DNA of 64,000 bases from Sphingomonas sp. Ag1 (lineage in GTDB: Bacteria; Pseudomonadota; Alphaproteobacteria; Sphingomonadales; Sphingomonadaceae): positions 186,001 through 250,000 of the forward strand of contig NZ_LAZX01000094.1 in assembly GCF_000980895.1 (NCBI RefSeq). The letters run 5' to 3'. The position numbers and the translations under genes are program-made. Below the pieces are notes generated by a model, which saw only the letters and a program-made list of their open reading frames with translations, was not told where the DNA came from and did no database searches. This document shows, in pieces, positions 7,647 through 16,381 of the stretch (position 1 is the stretch's first letter; each line of letters starts with the position of its first letter).

Positions 7647-9104
7647 TTACGCCACCCGCTCTTCCAGCATGGCGAACTGATCCACCGCGCCCGTATCGTC
7701 GTGATCGGTCAGCGTGGTCGGATAGTCGCCCGTGAAGCACGCGTCGCAATAGCCCGGCCGGAATTGCGCGCGCTCGCTGCGACCGAGTGCCTTGTACAGG
7801 CCGTCGATCGACACGAACGCCAGACTGTCGGCGTGGATGAAGTCGGTCATCGCCTTCAGGTCATGCGTCGCTGCGAGCAGCTTGGCGCGCTCAGGCGTGT
7901 CGACGCCGTAGAAGCAGCTGTGCTTCGTCGGCGGGCTGGCAATGCGCATGTGCACCTCCGCCGCGCCAGCCTCGCGCATCATCTGCACGATCTTCAGGCT
8001 GGTCGTGCCGCGCACGATCGAATCGTCGATCAGCACGACGCGCTTGCCCTGGATCAAGGCGCGGTTGGCATTGTGCTTCAGCTTCACGCCAAGGTGGCGG
8101 ACCTTGTCACCCGGCTGGATGAAGGTGCGGCCGACATAGTGCGAACGGATGATCCCGAGTTCGAACGGGATGCCGCTTTCCTGCGCATAGCCGATCGCCG
8201 CGGGCACGCCCGAATCCGGCACTGGAATCACCAGATCAGCCTCGACCGGTGCTTCGAGCGCGAGCTGTTGGCCGATGCCCTTGCGCACCGAGTAGACCGA
8301 ATGGTCGTCGACGATCGAATCCGGTCGCGAGAAATAGACCCATTCGAAGATGCAGGGGCGCGGCGCGACGGGGCCGAACGGCCGGATCGACCGCATTTCC
8401 GAACCCTGTACGATCACCAGCTCGCCCGGCTCCACCGAGCGGACGAATTCGGCGCCGACCACGTCGAGCGCGACGGTTTCGCTGGCGAAGATGATCGAAT
8501 CGTTGAGCTTGCCCATCACCAGCGGGCGGATGCCCAGCGGATCGCGGCAGGCGATCATGCCCTCCGGCGTCATCACGATCAGGGCATAGGCACCCTCGAC
8601 CTGCTTCAGCGCGTCGATGAAGCGATCCATCAGCGTGCGGTAGTTGGACGTAGCGACCAGGTGAATGATCGTTTCGGTATCGCTGGTCGACTGGAAGATC
8701 GATCCGCGGCGAATCAGCTCGCGGCGCAGCTTCATCGCGTTGGAAATGTTGCCGTTGTGCGCGACGGCGAAGCCACCGCTCGCCAGCTCGGCATACAGGG
8801 GCTGAACATTGCGTAGCGCGGTCTCGCCCGTGGTCGAGTAGCGTACGTGGCCGCACGCGACGCTGCCGGGCAGCGAGCCGATCACGGCCTCGCTGTCGAA
8901 ATTGCCGGCGACGTGACCCATCGCCTTCTTGGTGTGGAAATGCGCGCCATCGAAGGACGTGATGCCGGCGGCCTCCTGTCCACGGTGCTGGAGCGCGTGA
9001 AGGCCGAGGGCGACAAGCGCCGCGGCGCCATCGGAGCCGGACACTCCGAAGATGCCGCACTCCTCGTGCAGATGGTCGTCGTCGAAAGGATTAGTCGTCA
9101 GCAT
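7647..9104 (-). CDS. purF: Amidophosphoribosyltransferase, first step of purine synthesis
   Basis: 485 residues. Transfers ammonia from glutamine to PRPP, giving phosphoribosylamine. The N-terminal glutamine amidotransferase nucleophile is Cys16 (HLHEECGIFGV), behind a 15-residue propeptide that must be removed. This, and four cysteines in PCIFEW, SCFYGVDT and YCDACFTG, mark the Bacillus-type enzyme that carries a 4Fe-4S cluster. The PRPP-binding motif is VLIDDSIVRGTT (about 352-363). Monocistronic or with the downstream SDR. Confidence 0.97.
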   Translation of the reverse strand: MLTTNPFDDDHLHEECGIFGVSGSDGAAALVALGLHALQHRGQEAAGITSFDGAHFHTKKAMGHVAGNFDSEAVIGSLPGSVACGHVRYSTTGETALRNVQPLYAELASGGFAVAHNGNISNAMKLRRELIRRGSIFQSTSDTETIIHLVATSNYRTLMDRFIDALKQVEGAYALIVMTPEGMIACRDPLGIRPLVMGKLNDSIIFASETVALDVVGAEFVRSVEPGELVIVQGSEMRSIRPFGPVAPRPCIFEWVYFSRPDSIVDDHSVYSVRKGIGQQLALEAPVEADLVIPVPDSGVPAAIGYAQESGIPFELGIIRSHYVGRTFIQPGDKVRHLGVKLKHNANRALIQGKRVVLIDDSIVRGTTSLKIVQMMREAGAAEVHMRIASPPTKHSCFYGVDTPERAKLLAATHDLKAMTDFIHADSLAFVSIDGLYKALGRSERAQFRPGYCDACFTGDYPTTLTDHDDTGAVDQFAMLEERVA

Positions 9105-9176
9105 GGCGTGGGGGCTCGCGTCGTGCGCCGTCCATATAGCGAGTGTCTCGGATTTGTCATGGGGGTGGAGCGATCA

Positions 9177-9212
9177 TTGCGTCCGCCGGTTTCTGCCGGT
9201 GAGCGGACGCAA
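9177..9212 (+). promoter_or_regulatory. Hairpin ending in the Shine-Dalgarno sequence of the 9225 gene
   Basis: TTGCGTCCGC (9177-9186) pairs perfectly with GCGGACGCAA (9203-9212), and a small inner stem (CGG 9187-9189 with CCG 9196-9198) caps it. The last two bases of the stem are the first two of AAGGAG (9211-9216), the ribosome-binding site for ATG 9225. The fold could limit ribosome access. On the other strand it lies in the purF upstream region. Confidence 0.6.
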
Positions 9213-9224
9213 GGAGAAATCACC

Positions 9225-9476
9225 ATGGCCAAGAACCACGGATCGCAGATCAAGGACGACAAATTGTACGAGGATCTGCGTCGGCAAGGCGAATCGAAGG
9301 AAAAGGCGGCGCGGATCGCCAATGCGCGCGCCAACGGCTCGCTCGATCATCGCAGCGACCGGCTGGAGGATCGTTCCAAGGAGGATTTGTACGCCGAAGC
9401 GCAGAAGATCGGGATCGAGGGGCGATCCAAGATGAACAAGCGCGAGCTGGTCAACGCGGTGCGGAACCACAAATAG
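9225..9476 (+). CDS. Small basic protein with Rho-N/SAP-like C-terminus
   Basis: 83 residues. ATG 9225 follows AAGGAG by 8 bases. The N-terminal half (KDDKLYEDLRRQGESKEKAA, then RIANARAN) is a charged helix also seen in short stress-type proteins. The C-terminal half (DLYAEAQKIGIEGRSKMNKR followed by ELVNAVR) matches the Rho termination factor N-terminal/SAP-like helix-extended-loop-helix, a nucleic-acid-binding fold. Function is not established. The hairpin leader at 9177-9212 suggests translational control. Confidence 0.75.
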   Translation: MAKNHGSQIKDDKLYEDLRRQGESKEKAARIANARANGSLDHRSDRLEDRSKEDLYAEAQKIGIEGRSKMNKRELVNAVRNHK

Positions 9477-9540
9477 CCCGGATCGCGGCGAATAAGGGCG
9501 GGCTGGAAGAAGGCGGCCGGGCTGCGCTACAGCCGCGGTC

Positions 9541-9903
9541 ATGACTGATCCGCGCGAAAATGGCCTGACGCTTGATCCCCGATATGACGCCGCCGGGCTG
9601 GTGACGGCAGTGGTGACTGCCGCGGGCAGGGGAGAGGTGTTGATGGTCGCGCACATGAACGCCGATGCGCTCGCCGCCACGCGCGCGACCGGCAGGGCCA
9701 CCTTCTGGTCGCGCAGCCGCCAGGCCTTGTGGGTGAAGGGCGAGACGTCGGGGAATTTCCTCAACGTTCGCGAGATGCGCATCGACTGCGACCAGGATGC
9801 GATCTGGATAATCGCCGAGCCGGTTGGCCCGGCGTGCCACACCGGCGCGCGGTCGTGCTTCTATCGCCGGATCGGGCCGGACGGGCTGGAACGGGTCGAG
9901 TGA
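9541..9903 (+). CDS. hisI: Phosphoribosyl-AMP cyclohydrolase, histidine biosynthesis
   Basis: 120 residues, a stand-alone HisI without the HisE pyrophosphohydrolase domain. It opens the adenine ring of PR-AMP, a zinc-dependent step. Family marks: [40 protein letters not shown] (metal-binding Cys and Asp) and [13 protein letters not shown], where Cys and His complete the zinc site. No other his genes are in the window. The following lipoprotein gene starts inside its stop codon (GTGA). Confidence 0.97.
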   Translation: MTDPRENGLTLDPRYDAAGLVTAVVTAAGRGEVLMVAHMNADALAATRATGRATFWSRSRQALWVKGETSGNFLNVREMRIDCDQDAIWIIAEPVGPACHTGARSCFYRRIGPDGLERVE

Positions 9904-10400
9904 TCCGACGCGCGGCGGCGGCACTGGCAGGCGCGGCGCTGGTCGCCGGCTGCGGGCAGCAAGCGGGAACGCGCGAACGGTCTGACGACGCCGGAACCGC
10001 GCTGGAGGCGACGGCGATCGCACGCGGGATCGTGTCCGATCCTGCCGCGCTCAACCCCGTCGGGGCATTCGCCTCGGCCACGGATCGCGTCTGCGTCGTG
10101 CCCAGGGACGGTGAATATAGCATTGGCGTCAGCGTCGATTATGGCGATCGGCAGCATTGCGTCGCACGCGGCGTGGCCCGCGAGAACGGGGTGCTGCGGG
10201 TCGACTTCGGGGGCGGCTGCCGCCTCGATGCGCGGTTCGACGGGGAGCGGATCGTCTTTCCAGCAGAGGCGCCGGCGGCCTGCAATCAATCATGTACCGG
10301 GCGGGCGAGCCTGTCAGCGGTCAACACTGCGCGGCTGAGCGTTGCAGAGGCAGAAGCGCGCGCGATGCGTGGCGCGGACGGAAACCCTCTATGCGATTGA
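9900..10400 (+). CDS. Hypothetical lipoprotein
   Basis: 166 residues from GTG 9900, which overlaps the hisI stop. The N-terminus ([20 protein letters not shown]) is a lipoprotein signal with lipobox LVAGC, so the mature protein would be lipidated at Cys19. The rest has several further cysteines ([31 protein letters not shown]) that could form disulfides in the periplasm. I do not recognise the family. Translational coupling to hisI is probably positional rather than functional. Confidence 0.7.
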   Translation: MIRRAAAALAGAALVAGCGQQAGTRERSDDAGTALEATAIARGIVSDPAALNPVGAFASATDRVCVVPRDGEYSIGVSVDYGDRQHCVARGVARENGVLRVDFGGGCRLDARFDGERIVFPAEAPAACNQSCTGRASLSAVNTARLSVAEAEARAMRGADGNPLCD

Positions 10401-10412
10401 CGTTCACGTAAG
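10397..10412. promoter_or_regulatory. Candidate LiuR-type operator overlapping a -35 box
   Basis: TTGACGTTCACGTAAG contains the two ACGT halves separated by two bases typical of operators bound by LiuR-like MerR regulators of acyl-CoA genes. Its first half also reads as a TTGACG -35 box. It lies 20 bases upstream of the MerR gene at 10432, suggesting autoregulation of the regulator and acyl-CoA dehydrogenase operon. The consensus is from memory, hence moderate confidence. Confidence 0.5.
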
Positions 10413-10431
10413 CGGAAGATAGATCGGCGGC

Positions 10432-10848
10432 ATGTCGGTCGCTGGCCTTTTCGGTTCGCTCCCGCCCCGCGGGGATCGGACGCATTTCAGCATCACGGAC
10501 CTCGCCTCCGAGTTCGGCGTGACGCCGCGAGCGTTGCGCTTCTACGAGGATGAGGGGCTGATCGCGCCCGAACGCCGGGGCACGGCGCGGATCTATTCGC
10601 ATCGCGACCGGGCGCGGCTCGCCTGGATCCTGCGCGGCAAGCGGGTGGGATTCAGCCTGGCCGAGATCCGCGAGATGATCGACCTTTACGACATCGGCGA
10701 CGGCCGCAACACGCAGCGCAACGTCACCATCGAGCGTTGTCGTGCCAGGATCGAGGCGCTGACGGCGCAGAAGCGCGACATCGACGATGCCATTGCCGAG
10801 CTCGACGAGTTCGTCTCCCTCCTTGAAACACCCGATCAGAAGGACTGA
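10432..10848 (+). CDS. MerR-family regulator, LiuR-like
   Basis: 138 residues. A winged helix-turn-helix at about 20-60 (FSITDLASEFGVTPRALRFY, then EDEGLIAPERRG) is followed by an RRGxxRxY-type wing and a C-terminal dimerisation helix. There are no metal-binding cysteines in the usual MerR/CueR positions, which fits the LiuR branch that senses branched-chain or fatty acyl-CoA. Five bases separate it from the acyl-CoA dehydrogenase it probably controls. A candidate operator lies just upstream. Confidence 0.85.
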   Translation: MSVAGLFGSLPPRGDRTHFSITDLASEFGVTPRALRFYEDEGLIAPERRGTARIYSHRDRARLAWILRGKRVGFSLAEIREMIDLYDIGDGRNTQRNVTIERCRARIEALTAQKRDIDDAIAELDEFVSLLETPDQKD

Positions 10849-10853
10849 TCCTC

Positions 10854-12650
10854 ATGCCGCAATATACTCCGCCGGTGCGCGACACCCGCTTCGTTCTCGA
10901 ACATGTCGTGGGTCTGTCGCGCCATGCCAATGTGCCGGGCTTTGCCAATGCCACGCCCGACACGGTGGATGCCGTGCTGGAGGAGGGCGGCCGCTTCGTC
11001 GCGGAAGTGCTGTTCCCGCTGAACCAGTCGGGCGATCAGGAAGGCTGCACCCGGCATGAGGACGGTTCGGTCACGACGCCCGCCGGCTTCAAGGAAGCGT
11101 ACAAGCAGTTCGTCGAATCCGGCTGGGGCACGCTGTCCGCGCCAGAGGCGTTCGGCGGGCAGGGGATGCCGCACGTCATCTCGACCGCGTTTCAGGAATA
11201 TATGATCTCCTCCAACATGGCGTTCGCCATGTACCCGGGCCTGGCGCATGGCGCGATCGCGGCGCTGGTAGCGAAAGGCTCGCCCGAGCAGCAGGAGAAG
11301 TACCTGCCCAAGATGGTGTCCGGCGAATGGGGAGGCACCATGAACCTGACGGAGCCGCAGTGCGGCACTGATCTCGGCCTCATCCGCACCCGCGCCGAGC
11401 CGCAGGCTGACGGTTCGTACAAGATCACCGGCACCAAGATCTTCATCTCGGCCGGCGAGCATGACCTGACCGAGAACATCATCCACCTCGTTCTCGCCAA
11501 GACGCCGGGTGCGCCCGACAGCTCGAAGGGCATCAGCCTGTTCGTGGTGCCCAAGGTGCTGGTGAACGACGACGGCTCGCTGGGTGAGCGCAATGCGGTC
11601 TCCTGCGGCTCGATCGAGCACAAGATGGGCATCCACGGCAACGCGACCTGCGTGCTGAACTATGACGGTGCGACCGGCTGGCTGGTCGGCGAGGAGATGA
11701 AGGGCCTTGCCGCGATGTTCATCATGATGAACGCAGCGCGGCTGGGCGTTGGCCTTCAGGGCCTGGCGGTCGGCGAGACGGCCTACCAGAATGCGGTGCA
11801 ATATGCCGAGGATCGTCGCCAGGGTCGCGCGCTGACCGGCGCGGCCGAGCCTGATGAGAAGGCGGACACGTTGTTCGTCCACCCGGACGTTCGCCGGATG
11901 CTGATGAACGGCAAGGCGTGGCTCGAAGGCCTGCGGGCATTGTGCCTGTGGGGCGCGCTTCAGGTCGATCTGGAGCACAGCGCCGAGGATGAGGCCGCGC
12001 GGCAGGAGGCGGCTGACCTCATCGGGCTGCTGACCCCGGTGATCAAGGGCGTCGGCACCGACAAGGGCTATGCCATCGCGACTGACGCGCAGCAAGTCTA
12101 TGGCGGCCACGGCTACATCCAGGAATGGGGGATGGAGCAGTACGTCCGTGATGCGCGGATCGCGATGATCTACGAAGGCACCAACGGCGTTCAGGCGATG
12201 GACCTCGTCGGTCGCAAGCTGGCGATGAACGGTGGCCGTGCGATCCAGTTGTTCTTCAAGATCGTGGCCGAGGAATGTGCCGCGGCGAAGGGTGGGCCGG
12301 CGGCCGATTTCGCCACCCGGCTCGAAAAGGCGCTTGGTGAGCTTCAGGCCGCGACCATGTGGTTCATGGGGAACATCTCCAACCCGAACAACATCGGCGC
12401 GGGCGCGGTGCCCTACATGCACCTGCTGGGTGTCGTGTCGGTCGGCCTGATGTGGCTGCGCATGGCGGTGGCTGCTGCGGCGCTGAAGGAAGCCGGCCAG
12501 GGCGACGCCGCCTTCCTCGACGCGAAGCTGGTGACGGCACGCTTCTTCGCCGAGCGCGTGCTGCCGGAGGCGGGCTCCTACCGTCGCCAGATCGAGGGCG
12601 GCGCCGAGGCGCTGATGGCGCTGCCGCCCGAGATGTTCCGCGCGGCGTAA
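10854..12650 (+). CDS. Acyl-CoA dehydrogenase, long DmdC/FadE-like type
   Basis: 598 residues, longer than the ~390 of standard enzymes because of an N-terminal extension and a C-terminal acetyl-CoA-dehydrogenase-like domain. It introduces the alpha-beta double bond in an acyl-CoA using FAD. LTEPQCGTDLG (about 165) and the flavin-binding KITGTKIFIS are visible. The catalytic Glu is in RIAMIYEGTNGVQ (about 440). This subtype includes 3-methylmercaptopropionyl-CoA dehydrogenase, but medium-chain or aromatic acyl-CoA is equally possible. Co-transcribed with the LiuR-like regulator and ended by a clear terminator. Confidence 0.92.
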   Translation: MPQYTPPVRDTRFVLEHVVGLSRHANVPGFANATPDTVDAVLEEGGRFVAEVLFPLNQSGDQEGCTRHEDGSVTTPAGFKEAYKQFVESGWGTLSAPEAFGGQGMPHVISTAFQEYMISSNMAFAMYPGLAHGAIAALVAKGSPEQQEKYLPKMVSGEWGGTMNLTEPQCGTDLGLIRTRAEPQADGSYKITGTKIFISAGEHDLTENIIHLVLAKTPGAPDSSKGISLFVVPKVLVNDDGSLGERNAVSCGSIEHKMGIHGNATCVLNYDGATGWLVGEEMKGLAAMFIMMNAARLGVGLQGLAVGETAYQNAVQYAEDRRQGRALTGAAEPDEKADTLFVHPDVRRMLMNGKAWLEGLRALCLWGALQVDLEHSAEDEAARQEAADLIGLLTPVIKGVGTDKGYAIATDAQQVYGGHGYIQEWGMEQYVRDARIAMIYEGTNGVQAMDLVGRKLAMNGGRAIQLFFKIVAEECAAAKGGPAADFATRLEKALGELQAATMWFMGNISNPNNIGAGAVPYMHLLGVVSVGLMWLRMAVAAAALKEAGQGDAAFLDAKLVTARFFAERVLPEAGSYRRQIEGGAEALMALPPEMFRAA

Positions 12651-12658
12651 GTGACGAT

Positions 12659-12696
12659 CGGCCCCGTCGCGCAGGTCGCGGCGGGGCCGTTTCTTA
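12659..12696 (+). terminator. Intrinsic terminator after the acyl-CoA dehydrogenase gene
   Basis: CGGCCCCG (12659-12666) pairs with CGGGGCCG (12682-12689) and is followed by TTTCTT. It starts 9 bases after the stop codon and lies immediately before the convergent SleB gene end, so it may serve both directions poorly but the plus strand well. Confidence 0.8.
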
Positions 12697-13965
12697 TTCC
12701 ACGCCGGCCGCGTTGCCGAGCGTCGGCGCTGCCGGCTCCGCGCTTGATTTCCGGCGGACGCCCTCGAGCGGCTCCGGCCCCTTTGCGGGGACATCGATTT
12801 TCGGAACCGGCACGGCGCGGAGCATCATGCGCTTCATGCAGGATCCGCGGTTCCTGAATTCGTCGCAATTCCACAGAAAGCGTTCGAGATTGCTGTCGCG
12901 ATCGCGGATGTAGCTGAACGACATGGCATGCATCTGATCGTTGGTCAGCGGCAGGCTCGTCGCGGCGGCGGCGGCGGTGGTCCAGCCCATGAAGCGGCAC
13001 CGCGCGCGCGCGCCGCACGCCGCCATCGCCATCGCGGGATAGCTGGCTGCCTGCGCGGGATTGAGCCGTGTCAGGAACACCTCGTTATCGCTGCCGAGCG
13101 GCGCGGGTGTCGTGCCCTTGTAGGGAGCCGCGGCGAGTGCGGCGGCGCTTGCCGGCCCGTCGGCACCGATGCGGTGGATGTCCGATACCGCGGCGAGCTT
13201 CGCGATCGGCGCCTCGCCGGGCTGCTGCCCGCGGTTGAAGGCGGGGCCGGTGCCCCACCAGCCCGTCCAGCGGAAGAACAGATGCGTGTGAAGCTCGGCG
13301 ATCTTGTCCAGGCTGGAGCTCCAATAGGGTACCACCCAGTCGGTATGGTAATGCGTTGCCCAGCCAACCGGCTTGTACACGCTGCCGCGCAGCGCGCGGG
13401 TGGCGACGTCGCGCGCGCGCTGCCACGCGGCGGGTGAGGGTGCCCGGCCGAGGGCGCCGTCGCAGGTAAAGGTGAACTGGCAGCCGGTCGCGCGCTCGGC
13501 GCCCTGAAAGACGACGCCGCACACCGTCTTGGGGAAAGCCGGGTGGCGCAGCCGGTTGAGCACGACCTGCGCCACCGCCTTCTGCCCGGGCGGGTCATCG
13601 CCGGCCTCGTAATAGGCCGCCGCCGCAAGACAGTCGGTCGCGCGGGCGAAATCCTCCGTGCCGCCGACGAAGCGGAACGGGCGGGCGGCCGGGACCGGGC
13701 TCTTCACAAAGGGGATGGCGGCATTCACCGCGCGCGCGTCATCGGGATCGATCGAGGCATATTCGACCGGCTCGACCGGCGGTGGCGGCACCTTGGGCGT
13801 GGTCACGATCCGTCGCGCCGTCGGCGGAGCCTCGAACGCTCGTTCGGGTATCGGGGGCGCCAGGCGCACGACGATGATCGGCAAAGCGATTGCGGCGATC
13901 GCGATGACCGCGAGAATGAGGTGCAGGGGGCGCAATGCTGACACAGGTCGATCGCTAGCCGTCAC
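12694..13965 (-). CDS. SleB-family cell wall hydrolase with N-terminal membrane anchor
   Basis: 423 residues. One transmembrane helix at about 13-33, a Pro-rich linker (PKVPPPPVEPVE) and then a SleB/Hydrolase_2 domain at about 110-230: LAAAAYYEAGDDPPGQKAVA, with the presumed catalytic Glu in YYEAG, then NRLRHPAFPKTVCGVVFQG and GCQFTFTCDG. Such domains cleave peptidoglycan glycan strands. The C-terminal ~190 residues are low-complexity and unassigned, with several cysteines near the end. Likely an inner-membrane protein facing the periplasm with a role in wall remodelling. Confidence 0.85.
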   Translation of the reverse strand: MTASDRPVSALRPLHLILAVIAIAAIALPIIVVRLAPPIPERAFEAPPTARRIVTTPKVPPPPVEPVEYASIDPDDARAVNAAIPFVKSPVPAARPFRFVGGTEDFARATDCLAAAAYYEAGDDPPGQKAVAQVVLNRLRHPAFPKTVCGVVFQGAERATGCQFTFTCDGALGRAPSPAAWQRARDVATRALRGSVYKPVGWATHYHTDWVVPYWSSSLDKIAELHTHLFFRWTGWWGTGPAFNRGQQPGEAPIAKLAAVSDIHRIGADGPASAAALAAAPYKGTTPAPLGSDNEVFLTRLNPAQAASYPAMAMAACGARARCRFMGWTTAAAAATSLPLTNDQMHAMSFSYIRDRDSNLERFLWNCDEFRNRGSCMKRMMLRAVPVPKIDVPAKGPEPLEGVRRKSSAEPAAPTLGNAAGVE

Positions 13966-14007
13966 GACGGATTGGGGCGAGGACAGTCGCGCGATCAGGA
14001 CGATGGT

Positions 14008-14039
14008 GGCCGTGCCAAGACGAAACGCCCGGCACGGCC
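14008..14039. terminator. Hairpin downstream of cysK
   Basis: GGCCGTGCC (14008-14016) and GGCACGGCC (14031-14039) form a perfect 9-base stem with a 14-base loop. It lies just past the cysK stop at 14047. No T-run follows on either strand, so it may stabilise the mRNA end or act with Rho. Confidence 0.5.
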
Positions 14040-14046
14040 CCCCTCA

Positions 14047-14967
14047 TCAGGCTTCCGGCAGGAAGTCGGGCACGGAGAGATAGCGCTCACCCGTGTCATA
14101 GTTGAAGCCCAAGACCCGCGCATTGTCGGGCAGGTCGGGCAGCTTCTGCAGGATCGCGGCCAGCGTCGCGCCGGACGAGATACCGACCAGCATCCCTTCT
14201 TCGCGGGCCGCGCGGCGGGCCATGTCCTTGGCGACATTGGCGTCCACCTCGATCACGCCGTCGAGGGCCTGGGTATGCAGGTTCGCCGGGATGAAGCCGG
14301 CGCCGATACCCTGGATCGGATGCGGGCCGGGCTGGCCGCCGCCGATGACCGGGGAGGCGGCCGGCTCGACCGCGAACACCTTCAGGTTGGGCCATTCCTT
14401 CTTCAGCGTTTCGGCGACGCCGGTGATATGGCCACCGGTGCCGACACCGGTGATGACCGCATCGAGCGGCGTGTCACGAAAATCGTTGATGATCTCCTGC
14501 GCCGTGGTGCGAACGTGGATGTCGATATTGGCCGGATTTTCGAACTGCTGCGGCATCCAGGCGCCGGGCGTCGTTTCCACCAGTTCCAGTGCGCGCTCGA
14601 TGGCGCCCTTCATGCCCTTTTCACGTGGGGTCAGGTCAAAGGTCGCGCCATAGGCCAGCATCAGGCGGCGGCGTTCGAGCGACATGCTCTCCGGCATGAC
14701 CAGCACCAGCTTGTAGCCCTTCACCGCGGCCACCATTGCAAGGCCAATGCCGGTGTTGCCGCTGGTCGGCTCGATGATCGTGCCGCCGGGCTGCAGATCG
14801 CCGCTGGCCTCCGCCGCTTCGATCATGGCCAGCGCGATGCGGTCCTTGATCGAGCCGCCCGGGTTCGACCGTTCCGACTTGATCCAGACTTCTGATCCGG
14901 GGAACAGGCGCTGCACGCGGATGTGCGGCGTGTTGCCGATCGTCTCGAGGATCGTGTTCGCCTTCAT
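14047..14967 (-). CDS. cysK: Cysteine synthase A (O-acetylserine sulfhydrylase)
   Basis: 306 residues. Makes cysteine from O-acetylserine and sulfide with PLP. The PLP lysine is in [12 protein letters not shown] (about residue 42), the substrate loop in [12 protein letters not shown] (about 66-77) and the phosphate-binding loop in [11 protein letters not shown] (about 174-184). The start ATG overlaps the stop of the MFS gene upstream by 4 bases, so the two are coupled; the transporter may export cysteine or a related compound, but that is inference. A hairpin follows the gene. Confidence 0.96.
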   Translation of the reverse strand: MKANTILETIGNTPHIRVQRLFPGSEVWIKSERSNPGGSIKDRIALAMIEAAEASGDLQPGGTIIEPTSGNTGIGLAMVAAVKGYKLVLVMPESMSLERRRLMLAYGATFDLTPREKGMKGAIERALELVETTPGAWMPQQFENPANIDIHVRTTAQEIINDFRDTPLDAVITGVGTGGHITGVAETLKKEWPNLKVFAVEPAASPVIGGGQPGPHPIQGIGAGFIPANLHTQALDGVIEVDANVAKDMARRAAREEGMLVGISSGATLAAILQKLPDLPDNARVLGFNYDTGERYLSVPDFLPEA

Positions 14968-16256
14968 GGCTGAGCTACTCCGTGCTGTGTTTCGGGCGGT
15001 ATTACCGAAAGTGGTGTCTCGGGCGGATCAAAGGTCTTGGCTTGCTTCAGTTCCGGAAACAATCGCGACCACAGCAGCGTGACGGCCATCGCGCCAACCC
15101 CGCCGACGACCACTGCCCCAACGGGGCCGAGCAGCGCCGCCATGAGGCCGCTTTCTGCCTCCCCCAGTTCATTGGAGGCCGAAATGGTCAGCTGGCTGAC
15201 CGCGCTGACCCGGCCGCGCATCTCGTCAGGCGTGTGCAACTGGATCAGCGATCCGCGCACGTACATCGACACCATGTCCGCGCTGCCGGCGACGATCAGG
15301 GCGCTGAGGCTGAGCAGGAAGTTGGTCGAGATGCCGAAGGTGACAATCGCGACACCGAAGATCATAACCGCGATCAGCATCTTGCGTCCGACATCGTTCT
15401 TCATCGGTCGGAACGACAGGAAGATGCCGGTCGCCGACGCGCCGATCCCCATGCCAGCCGCGAGCAGCCCAAGGCCGGTCGGCCCGACATGAAGGATATC
15501 GTGGGCATAGATGGGCAGCAGCGCAGTTGCGCCGGCGAGCAGCACGGCGAACAGATCAAGCGTGATCGCCGCCTGCACCAGCCGGTTGCGCTTCACATAG
15601 GCGAAGCCGTCGACGATCCTAGCGAACGGCCGGCGATCCTTCTGCGCCGGCGGCTGCGGCACGGGGCGGATCGTCAGCAGCATGACGAGCGCCAGGAGGA
15701 ACATCGCCGCCATGCCGGCATAAGCGGTCAACGGCCCGATCGCGAACAGGAAGCCGCCGACGCTGGGCCCGGCGATGAAGCCGACCTGCATCGCGATCGA
15801 TCCCAGCGCGATCGCGCTCGGCAGGGATTCGCGCGGAACGAGGTTGGGCGCCAGCGCGCCATAGGCGGGGCCGGCAAAGGCACGCGCAACCCCGACCAAC
15901 ACGGCGGCGCCGAAGAGAACGGGGAGGCTGATCCAGCCTTCCCATGTGGCAAAACCAAGAAGCAGAACGTTGCCCGCCAGCAACGTTGTCGTCCCGCGCA
16001 CGATCCAGCGCCGATCGATGCTGTCCGCGATCAGCCCCACCACAGGGGTCAGCAGGAACAGGGGAACAAACTGCGCTAGGCCGATCATCCCGAGAAGAAA
16101 TGCGGCCTCCCGGATATCCATCGTTTCGCGGGCAATACTGTATACCTGCCAGCCGAGAACGATCGCGAGCGCCGATTGTGCGATGGTACTGGCCAAACGA
16201 GCCAGCCAGTAGCTGCGATAGTTCGGAATGCGGAGCGGGTGAGCGGCAGCTGACAT
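14964..16256 (-). CDS. MFS transporter, EntS/MFS_3-like
   Basis: 430 residues with about twelve hydrophobic segments. It has MFS sequence features such as the loop [11 protein letters not shown] between helices 2 and 3 and [15 protein letters not shown] in the second half, typical of the MFS_3 (enterobactin-exporter-like) group. Substrate unknown. It opens a two-gene operon with cysK and shares ATGA with it. The start at 16256 is 126 bases from the divergent pdhA gene. Confidence 0.85.
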   Translation of the reverse strand: MSAAAHPLRIPNYRSYWLARLASTIAQSALAIVLGWQVYSIARETMDIREAAFLLGMIGLAQFVPLFLLTPVVGLIADSIDRRWIVRGTTTLLAGNVLLLGFATWEGWISLPVLFGAAVLVGVARAFAGPAYGALAPNLVPRESLPSAIALGSIAMQVGFIAGPSVGGFLFAIGPLTAYAGMAAMFLLALVMLLTIRPVPQPPAQKDRRPFARIVDGFAYVKRNRLVQAAITLDLFAVLLAGATALLPIYAHDILHVGPTGLGLLAAGMGIGASATGIFLSFRPMKNDVGRKMLIAVMIFGVAIVTFGISTNFLLSLSALIVAGSADMVSMYVRGSLIQLHTPDEMRGRVSAVSQLTISASNELGEAESGLMAALLGPVGAVVVGGVGAMAVTLLWSRLFPELKQAKTFDPPETPLSVIPPETQHGVAQP

Positions 16257-16309
16257 GTGGCGATGGACTTAAGTCGGCCCTCCGATCGGCACAACGGGAT
16301 TTCACGACG

Positions 16310-16339
16310 TTGCGCCTGCGCCCCGTTGAGGCTTATAGG
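16310..16339 (+). promoter_or_regulatory. Possible promoter for pdhA-pdhB
   Basis: TTGCGC (16310-16315) and TATAGG (16334-16339) are separated by 18 bases, 42 bases upstream of the pdhA start. Alphaproteobacterial promoters are degenerate, so this is a weak call. Confidence 0.3.
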
Positions 16340-16381
16340 CCCCGTTCTCCCTTTCCCCTAGGAACCTCGAGGTCCAGCCCC

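Noticed and set aside
10836..12794. 652-codon minus-strand frame
   Set aside because: Antisense shadow of the acyl-CoA dehydrogenase; composition is Arg/His-rich noise.
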